A stretch of DNA of 64,000 bases from Liolophura sinensis (Eukaryota; Mollusca; Polyplacophora; Chitonida; Chitonidae): contig NC_088301.1 of assembly GCF_032854445.1 (NCBI RefSeq), positions 4,639,703-4,703,702 on the forward strand, written 5' to 3'. This document shows positions 55,730 to 64,000 of the stretch, one piece after another; the first letter of the stretch is position 1, and every line of letters starts with the position of its first letter. A program made the position numbers and the translations under genes. A model generated the notes under the pieces. That model did no database searches. It saw nothing but the letters and a program-made list of their open reading frames with translations, and had not been told where the DNA came from.

Positions 55730-56790
55730 GGAAATACCTATACCAAACAAATGTACCACAAGCAGACATGCCTCTTGCCAAGAACACTTGCAAATAGCTC
55801 CATCCCAAACAAATGTACCACAAGCAGACGTCTCTTGCCAAGAGCACTCGCAAATAGATCCATCCCAAACAAATGTACCGCAAGCAGGCATGTCTCTTGC
55901 CAAGAGCACTTGCAAATAGCTCTCTCCCAAACAAATGTACCACAAGCAGACACGTCTCTCGCCAAGAGCACTCGCAAATAGCTCCATACCAAACAAATGT
56001 ACCACAAGCAGACATGTCTCTTGCCAAGAACACTGGCAAATATCTCCATCCCAAACAAATGTACCACAAGCAGACATGTCTCTCGCCAAGAGCACTGGCA
56101 AATAGCTCCATCCCAAACAAATGTACCACGAGCAGACATGTCTCTCGTCAAGAACAATGGCAAATAGCTCCATCCCAAACAAATGTCCCACAAGCAGACA
56201 TGTCTCTCGCCAAGAGCACTGGCAAATATCTCCATCCCAAAACAAATGTACCATGAGCAGACATGTCTCTTGCCAAGAGCACTGGCAAATAGCTCCATCC
56301 CAAACAAATGTACCACAAGCAGACACGTCTCTTGCCAAGAACACTGGCAAATAGCTCCATCCCAAACAAATGTACCACGAGCAGACATGTCTCTTGCCAA
56401 GAGCACTGGCAAATATCTCCATCCCAAACAAATGTACCACGAGCAGACATGTCTCTTGCCAAGAACACTGGCAAATAGCTCCATCCCAAACAAATGTACC
56501 ACGAGCAGACATGTCTCTTGCCAAGAGCACTGGCAAAAAGCTCCATCCCAAACAAATGTACCACGAGCAGACATGTCTCTTGCCAAGAGCACTGGCAAAT
56601 AGCTCCATCCCAAACAAATGTACCACGAGCAGACATGTCTCTTGCCAAGAGCACTGGAAAATAGCTCCATCCCAAACAAATGTACCACGAGCAGACATGT
56701 CTCTTGCCAAGAGCACTGGAAAATAGCTCCATCCCAAACAAATGTACCATGAGCAGACATGTCTCTTGCCAAGAACACCTGTGGATAGTT
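55730..56790. repeat. 62-bp minisatellite, ~17 copies
   Basis: The unit reads AAACAAATGTACCACGAGCA then GACATGTCTCTTGCCAAGAG and CACTGGCAAATAGCTCCATC-CC, 62 bp (starts such as 56364 and 56426). Copies to the right are more homogeneous than those to the left. Minus-strand frames of up to 384 codons (55583-56737, 55738-56799) with W/C/F-rich products are artefacts of stop-free units read in rotating frames. Confidence 0.95.
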
Positions 56791-57680
56791 CAATGCCAAA
56801 TAAGTAACACAGCAGAGGAACTCTTATACCTCACAGATTAGGGTTTCATCCACCAACCACCCGCCTCCACAATCCCCCCAGACATTTAATTGTGTGTCAC
56901 TAGGGAAAGTGGCTATTTCATGTGAGCAAGCTGACACATGATTAATGTCATAACAGTGGAGAGAGTCATTGAGAGCCCCTACCCCCTGATGGATTTCTCT
57001 ACTGGGATGGGACTTTATCCCTGCTGGAGTGGCTGCTGTGCTCTGCAGCTAAATCAGAGTGGGCTCTAAGCAGCAAACTGGCCTGCTCTCACTGAGCTGA
57101 CTTGTGGATAGGTGTATTGATATTTGGTAGGACTCACACTGCACAGGCCATTTAATGGCTCATCTCTGAATACGACTACGTCATGGCCAATGAGGTGGCG
57201 TGTTCAATACCAGTTCTAACCGGCTTGATTGTAGCTTTCAGTCAAGAGGGCTTGTGGGATATCTGGAGAAGTGAGATGGCTTTTTCCAAGCTCTGGTTTC
57301 TGCGTCCTACACACATACTACCAACATGTACATGTGTATATTAAATATTCTTCATGAAAAGATCCAAATTAAAACTTACCCATGTAACAAATGAGTAAAG
57401 GATATTTACGAATACTTAATCAAAATTCAGACCCAATGTTCACATTTTCCAGGCTTCTTACAATGAACAGTCCACAGTTATACAAGCTTCATGCAAAATG
57501 CACTGTAAAATGATGTTGTTAGTTCAACTTTCTCATAAACAGTGCATCAAGCAATTTCCTGATAATTTCCTGAAGAGAAAATCTGCATACTAAATGTATG
57601 TACACAGCCTGAAGCTCAGGGGCCAGGATTTCATTTATCAGGCAACTTAAGCCTTAAGTTATAAACTGCAAGTGCTTACA
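56791..57680. other. gene-free stretch; unique block at 56.9-57.3 kb
   Basis: No exon recognised. The block 56940-57290 is single-copy-looking and less AT-rich than its flanks; it could be conserved non-coding sequence, which cannot be judged without comparison. Confidence 0.35.
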
Positions 57681-57685
57681 AAGCT

Positions 57686-57840
57686 ACATGTAAACATGGA
57701 CCATGAAAACATGGAACATGAAAACATGGAACATGTAAACATGGAACATGTGAATATGGAACATGTAAACATGGAACATGTGAATATGGAACATGTAAAC
57801 ATGTGAACGTGGAACATGTAAACATGGAACATGTAAACTC
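57686..57840. repeat. 15-bp minisatellite, ~9 copies
   Basis: Modules AACATGGAACATGTA and AATATGGAACATGTG alternate. Confidence 0.9.
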
Positions 57841-59291
57841 AAATTGTGGTTGATAGATTGCTCTGTGTGCAGTAAAGAATCTGGGTACATATTGTTAACT
57901 TCATAAAGCAAAAACATTTTTTAGCTGTGTTTTAATTTTTGACAGGAGTATTAGATGCTTGATAAATATATTGGTTCTGTAGTTTGTCTATAGATAAGTT
58001 CACAGTGTGTGCTCCAAGCTGGTTTTCAATTTCAAGGTTTTCCCACGTACAACCACACGCACAAAACTATGATTTTCCAGGCCTTGAAAGGTTACTTTCA
58101 ATTTCCATTTTGCCAGCAAAGTGCAAAGATATGGCAGATGTACTATCCAAAATGCAAGTAGTGCTAACAGCAACGCCATGTACATGTACATGTATATGGA
58201 ACACTAAAGTACAGGGTAGGCCTGTATTGATCACCAAGCACTTTATTTTCTTACAAGGTAGGTCATGCCCATGTGTGCATTTCCATTATGCATTGTCCTG
58301 ACATTTATGGCAGTCTGCCCACAAGAGGCCTGATCATGGAGACATTGTTTAATCAGCACAGAAGATACATGTACAATATAACAAGCATTACACGCTGATG
58401 CATGCTAACCTGTGTACAACTTTGTATCAGTGATTGCTGGCACGGGGCCAAGTACTCCAGGTGGCAAAAGGCTCTTATATAACATCTTAGGTTACTTGGG
58501 CAAAGCTAAAGGGTATGGGGAGTACCCACAGCTGGCGATTCCCCTGTCTGCTTAGCTTTTCAGCACAGCACACTTGGCACTCGATGATAGATACCTTACT
58601 GACCTAAAGTTAAACCCTCACACTATTATCTGCTGCCTTTACCAAACCACATCACCTGTGGCACTTGACGCTAAGAATGCCACCAGATGGTACGCTTGAG
58701 GTGCTTAACACTGTTAAAACAATCGCATCACACTTAGCCTAACAGAGATCACATCATAGTGACGCATGGCCTGAAGTGAGAAATCTGCTTCTACTTAAAC
58801 AATACTCATTAGATATGAATAAATCGTAAAACAGGTTCATCATATTTCCCTTATTTAGCTGAGGGCCAGCTAATATTGTGAAGGGCCAGTAGACCTCAAA
58901 GGGCACTGCATGGTTGCATTACCAAGTGACATTCCCTTCGTAAGTCGACCCCAATTTTATATTGTGTTTACTGGCAAGGAGACACTAAGAAACTGAAACT
59001 GAGAAACCTCTTTTTATTTTGTCTGATCTTGATGTTTTATGGTTTTACTGCTTTTTAAGGCTTCCGATCATATAAATATGTATCCAACAGGAAAAAGATT
59101 TCCCACAAATTAGGTGATTTTCAAGTTTTATTTCCTCTGCCAAGATTGAAAAAAGATTTATTCCACCTGTAAAACTCTTGAAACAGGTGTGGCCTAACTG
59201 TGCAGTAACATCCAGTTCTATTGTCAGCAGTCCTCACCTGATTCTTGTCTCTCAAAATCTTAGACAAACTATTTCTATAATTTAATGTAAT
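57841..59291. other. gene-free stretch
   Basis: No exon recognised. The block 58480-58800 is single-copy-looking and contains E-box-like CAGCTG and CACCTG sites. Confidence 0.4.
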
Positions 59292-59552
59292 TTGGGGGCC
59301 TCTGGGGCCAAGGTGTTTAGAGTGCCTGCACAGCGCAATGACCCAGAAGCCTTTCAACAATGTGGTCGCTGTGAGTTCAAGTCAGCTTATGCTGGCTTCC
59401 TCTCCTGCCATATGCGGGCAGTAACCTGCCAACTGTCTTGGGTTACCACAGACTCTGTCTGGTTTCCTCCCACCATAATGATGGCTGCTGTCATATAAGT
59501 GCAATATTCTTAGGTGCAGCATATAAAAACAATCAAACAAATAAATAAGTTT
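59292..59552 (+). mobile_element. SINE-1 family, near full-length copy with degenerate target duplication
   Basis: Head GGGGCCTCTGGGGCCAAGGT, CACAGCGCAATGACCCAGAA, B box CTGTGAGTTCAAGTCAGC, TTATGCTGGCTTCCTCTCCT, TTTCCTCCCACCATAATGAT, ATAAGTGCAATATTCTTAGG and AATCAAACAAATAAATAAG. Flanks TAATGTAATT (59283) and TAATGTGATT (59554) are a likely target duplication. Confidence 0.9.
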
Positions 59553-59846
59553 ATAATGTGATTCATTCTTTTCTGATTTATTTGCTTTACCTAAAGGTGA
59601 GGTTTTGGAACCTACTAAGCCTAGGTGGTCAAATGTCATCATCTGAATGTCATATTTCAAATATTCCAAATACCAGAAAATATATGGCACAGAAAGAAGA
59701 AAACAGAAAGTTATTTAAATAGATTTTTGTATGTTCTCCACCTTCCGCACGTATACTTACATCTAATGGCCTTAAACCATTTGTACACTATAAACTGTTT
59801 GTATATAGACACAGAAGTGCTTTTTTCAAAATTATATATCCATGTG
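59553..59846. other. gene-free stretch
   Basis: Nothing recognised. Confidence 0.4.
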
Positions 59847-59850
59847 TGAG

Positions 59851-59929
<79 letters not shown>

Positions 59930-59980
59930 TTTATACCTGGCTATAAATCTACACACACACACACGCACACACACACTTTA
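59847..59980. repeat. (TA)n(CA)n compound microsatellite
   Basis: About 45 bp of alternating TA followed by about 28 bp of CA, then a second CA run at 59951-59975. A phrase TTTATACCTGGCTATAAATC lies after each CA run. Confidence 0.95.
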
Positions 59981-60423
59981 TACCTGGCTATAAATCTTTA
60001 CAATTACAGCCTACAGCGTGAAAGTTTGTGTGAATGTGTGAGTGAGATGGCCTCAGGGAAGACCAATTACAGTGCTGACTAAGTGCACATCACCCTCTGT
60101 AAATAAAGTTTATTAATATCATAATTATTATGCGGTGCTCACATGTATTACTCAGGAGAATAAATAGCAAGTGAGAAAAGATATTTTTTCAAAGCTGACA
60201 TGGATATAAATGTAGATACAATATACATGTATGTATGAATGCTGCGTGAGGTGTTTCCAATGTTAAGCTTCAAACCAATTTTTATTTTAAAGATTCATCC
60301 AGGACATCTGGATATATCACAGGGAAAAGAGTATTGCTAATACAATGTCAAAATACTGATGAACGGACAAAGCCATGAACAGACAAACAGCAAAGGCGAT
60401 TAAAGTTCTTAAATTCACTGGAA
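59981..60423. other. gene-free stretch
   Basis: Nothing recognised. Confidence 0.4.
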
Positions 60424-60495
60424 ATTAAGCTTTGTAAACACCTGAGGAGGGTTAATTAAGCTTTGTAAACACCTGAGGAGGGTTAATTAAACTTC
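60424..60495. repeat. 31-bp tandem repeat, 2.4 copies
   Basis: ATTAAGCTTTGTAAACACCT starts at 60424 and 60455, with a partial third at 60486. Confidence 0.9.
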
Positions 60496-62280
60496 AAACC
60501 ATATTTGATTTGATTCAGCCAGGGAATTCTGGAGATATTGCTGGGACAAGGCTATAGCCTGTTAAAACGTAAAAACAGTGCCAATTTTGCCAGAGGTTCC
60601 ACAATGGGACAAGTCAAAAGCTTCAGCACTTCAAGATCAAACCATTATAGTTCTTTATTGTGGGGAGAAGGTGGTCCTTGGACAGCACAAACACAAATAC
60701 ACAAGCATCTCCCTCAACCATTCCAGCAGAATGTTTCTCTTCGGTGTACTGGGTGGAGGAAATTAGCAAAACCTACACATAGATGAAACCACCATACAAT
60801 TCACAGTAAACCTTCAAACACAGCCTTAACACAGTACATCTACAGTAGCCAGAGTTAAAATTTAAAGTACATGTACTGTGGCCACTCCACAGCACTACTT
60901 TGTGAATCTTATTAATGGAAATGGAAATGGAAATATAGTAAAAAACAAAGAGGCAACCTTGCTAGCTTGGTACGCATTCTTTTTGGGCAAACCCAAGTAA
61001 AAAAAATTATGTAATTAACGACATCAATTAAGGGCACTTGCCCTTAATTAATCAGAGTTGAGCAATAATTTGCTCAAGCATATCAGACACGTGTACCTCT
61101 TCTGCCTCATGTGAAGCATCATGCTGATACCGTGTGTTTTTAATTAATTTGTTCTGTTGTTTTTATAGCATTATGAGGAAAACAAACATCCACGATCATG
61201 TTTAATGTTTAACTATATTTACTTTAGTGGGAGTTTACTCTGTACTCTAGAATATTTCACTTACATATCCATACTGTATCATGGCGTTCAGATTTACAAA
61301 TGGACGAAATCACACTGATCCAGAAGAAACCAACTCACTTTGCAAGGTAAAGCTACAACCAAACTAGAATATGCCACCTTTACACTGGTCCAGTGCCTGT
61401 CCTGTTCAAGAAGAGTGGCTTTAATACAGCTGATGACCTCAGGGCACAATGTTCTATAGAAGAATGAATAAATGGGACAAGGTTTATTTCAGAGGCACCC
61501 ACTCGCATATACATGTACGTCACCATTTTTCTACTCACCCTCAGACTTCCCTCTATACTTGGTAGTTTTCTCTATTGAAGGTGTCTTTTGTAAAACCAAA
61601 CTGGTCATTTTGACAATGATGTACATGTACTCACCATGTTACCTCACTCCAGTGGCACACTTCTACTTAATGTATGCTTAATGTACAATATAAATTATAA
61701 AAACTGGAGGGCACTGAGCCCAAGGTATGCTTCCTGTGTAGCAATCAGTACCAACTCTGACATGTATGTTAGGCATGACCATACATGTCAAGACACACCT
61801 GTTGGTTGTCAAACCAAAGCACACTAATCCATGTTTTACCAGATGCCAAAAGTTCCCATGTATCATAAGCTCTAACATAGAAGAAAAGTCTACTTTTAAC
61901 TCAGCAGAAAATCGTTGTCTATGAGAATGTCTGAGAGGGTGGGTGTCTGGTTGATCAAGTCCATCTTTTTGGCAAGACATGACTAACAATGCGTTATTGT
62001 ATATATTCATTTCAAAGAGGGCTAGGATAATTAATGTTGACCTAGTCAGTAGTGTTAAGTCAAGACTAATGATAACTAGGACTTCTTCTATAAACAGCAG
62101 CCTGCCCTCCCAAAGGACTCCCCCCATCCCCCAACCGGCTGCATGTTATCTGACCAATTCTGCCTTGCCAGACAGCACTTTACCAATGACCATCAGTCAT
62201 GACAAATAGGAAACGAAGATGTTCCCTTTCTTCCCAGTCCTCTACTTTGTTTTTTTTTGTACTGATTTGCTTATCCAACA
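60496..62280. other. gene-free stretch
   Basis: No exon recognised; the DIPP first exon was looked for here without success. A weak SINE-1-like tail trace (AGAATATTTCACTTA) is at about 61250. Confidence 0.4.
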
Positions 62281-62352
62281 GGTTTATTTATTTCATTTAT
62301 TTGATTGGTGTTTTACGGTGCACTTGAATATATTTCATTTATACACATACAG
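62281..62352 (-). mobile_element. SINE-1 tail fragment, minus strand
   Basis: TTTATTTATTTCATTTATTT then GATTGGTGTTTTACGGTGCA and a TATATTTCATTTATAC end; body absent. Confidence 0.7.
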
Positions 62353-64000
62353 TCTTAGCTGGCATAAAACAAGCTTACATTCACTATTTCCTCTCCTACA
62401 CTGTACAAAGAAAAATCAGATTATGGATGGTGACATAGGTGTACATTTATGTAAAACACACAGTTCTGTGGACATCTACACTACAGTGTGTATGTACATT
62501 ATACATATTTTCATAAAGGCATTTTTCACATTAAATTAACATTAGGCATTTTCTAGACTTTCTTGTTCATGTAAAAAGATTACATATACGATCTAAAAAA
62601 ATATACCTCAACAAAAACTACAGAGTGACTGACAGAATGATATGAGATTATGAACTTAGAGTAGAGGACAAAATGCTGAAGTAAGTGGAAATCCCCAACA
62701 CCTGCATGACACAAAATCAATAAATATATTTCGGGCAGCTCAATTTGCAACTGTGCAGACTGCAGTCTCCAGTGATCAGCACGTAGCCTAACTGGCACAG
62801 TCCTCCACATAAGATTATACTGAATAGCTCAGTTTATAAGCATCTCGCTAATCTAAAAGAAATGGAAAAAAATGTGTATGGCTGGGTTTCACAAACTCAT
62901 TGGGTGAAACAGCATTAGGTACAAGAGATAACTAAACAAGCATTTTATGATAAAAGAGGAGACCTGTAATGAAAGCTTTGTCATTAGTTCAACAGTGTTT
63001 TCTGTCAAATGATTTTGATTAACTTGGCACTAAAGTCTTCAAGAGACATTGTGTGAAAACGTCTTTTATGAAAATAAAAACACACCCATTGGACGTGGAT
63101 GTGGTCACTGAGCGAAACCTTTTCTTGTTCGGTAAATCTATACATTTCAAATCTTGCTAACTGCTAAAACATCAGCTTTCTTCAGAGCAAGCTTAAGTCC
63201 GTGTTGAGAAGACAAAATACGTGAGTTAAACTGGAGCGAGATCAATACCAAATTTTATCTGTAACATGTGCGTGCTTGGTATTGTACGAAAATTTTACAA
63301 TAAATAATCATTCTAACTGTGAAGACCAAGATGAAGCAACATGAAGCAAACAAGATACTTATCCTGTGAGATCAATAGTTGCCAATATATTGTGAATTTT
63401 TTTATTCTTTTTCCCAATGAAAAATTTACACTCAAAAATATAGGACTGTTCCTCACCTATGCTGCTTTTGGATAATTGACCACGAATTCATGAAAACAAG
63501 TCTTCCAACTTTACGAAGCTGTGACTGGTTTTACAAAGACTGGTTTTGCCTGGTTTGCATCGAAGACCAATTCTCCACACCCCTCCCTCAAAAAAATCTA
63601 CAGCACATAAAACTCCTCAGATTTTGCACATGGACATGCAAACATTTATACATCTGATTTGACTTCTTCTTACAATGGCATTTAAAAGTTTGGCTGGATA
63701 ATCACTGAATCAAGAGCAATTTTATGAGTGTTATTAAAGTAAGAAGTTGTTGTCCATGACTAGTAGAACATGTAAATGCACTTCCTGTTCTTTGATCTGT
63801 CTTCTATAATGCATGTGGCATGTTCTTTCTTTTCGCATTGCTCCACAGACCAAAACTGCCAAGGCTCCAGAAACCAAAATTGCAAGGCCTTAAATCCAAA
63901 AACATGCAATGCTCAAAAGAGCAAACATGCAAATTATGCAACACCTCAAAGACAAAAATCTGAAACCCTCCAAAAGCCAAAACATGCAAGACGTTATCCT
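62353..64000. other. gene-free stretch to the window edge
   Basis: No exon recognised on either strand. The last 200 bp hold a degenerate repeat of phrases like CCAAAACATGCAA at about 63850-63990, perhaps the start of another array cut by the edge. Confidence 0.4.

Noticed and set aside
55583-56799. Minus-strand open frames of 384 and 353 codons
   Set aside because: Overlapping frames across the same 62-bp minisatellite; not compatible with one real protein.
61221-61285. SINE-1-like tail trace
   Set aside because: Only a short AGAATATTTCACTTA-type match in diverged sequence; too weak to call a copy.

Overview
The window is eukaryotic, intron-rich, AT-rich animal DNA. Two conserved animal genes with GT-AG introns can be read. 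The dispersed repeats are tRNA-derived SINEs whose sequence resembles SINEs I associate with bivalve molluscs and related lophotrochozoans. A marine lophotrochozoan, probably a mollusc, is the best guess; this is an inference, not a proof.

Layout. 1-17.0 kb: no gene recognised; SINE fragments, a (TA)n run and several minisatellites (43-, 41-, 33- and 84-bp units). 17.0-25.5 kb: a complete seven-exon ARFRP1 gene on the + strand, an Arf-like small GTPase of the trans-Golgi network, 203 residues, start and stop both visible. 25.5-41.8 kb: intergenic; SINEs, a dead LINE reverse transcriptase, and large minisatellites (37, 36, 22, 31 bp). 41.8-64 kb: the 3' part of a minus-strand Nudix gene of the DIPP/NUDT3 family. 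Three coding exons lie at 41.8, 43.7 and 47.3 kb; its first exon was not found and is probably beyond the right edge, so 47.4-64 kb would be its first intron, again filled with minisatellites (32, 58, 30/60, 45, 62 bp). The two genes converge tail to tail, about 17 kb apart, and have no obvious functional link.

The striking property is tandem repetition. Summing the arrays listed gives roughly a quarter of the window, in some 20 arrays, nearly all with unrelated units. Most ORFs longer than about 100 codons lie in these arrays and are artefacts of stop-free units. Two arrays have copied functional splice signals of ARFRP1: about 23 copies of the intron 3 acceptor (35-bp unit, including the first exon bases), and three copies of the intron 4/exon 5 boundary (exactly 67 bp apart). 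How the last acceptor is chosen among near-identical copies is the most interesting question here.
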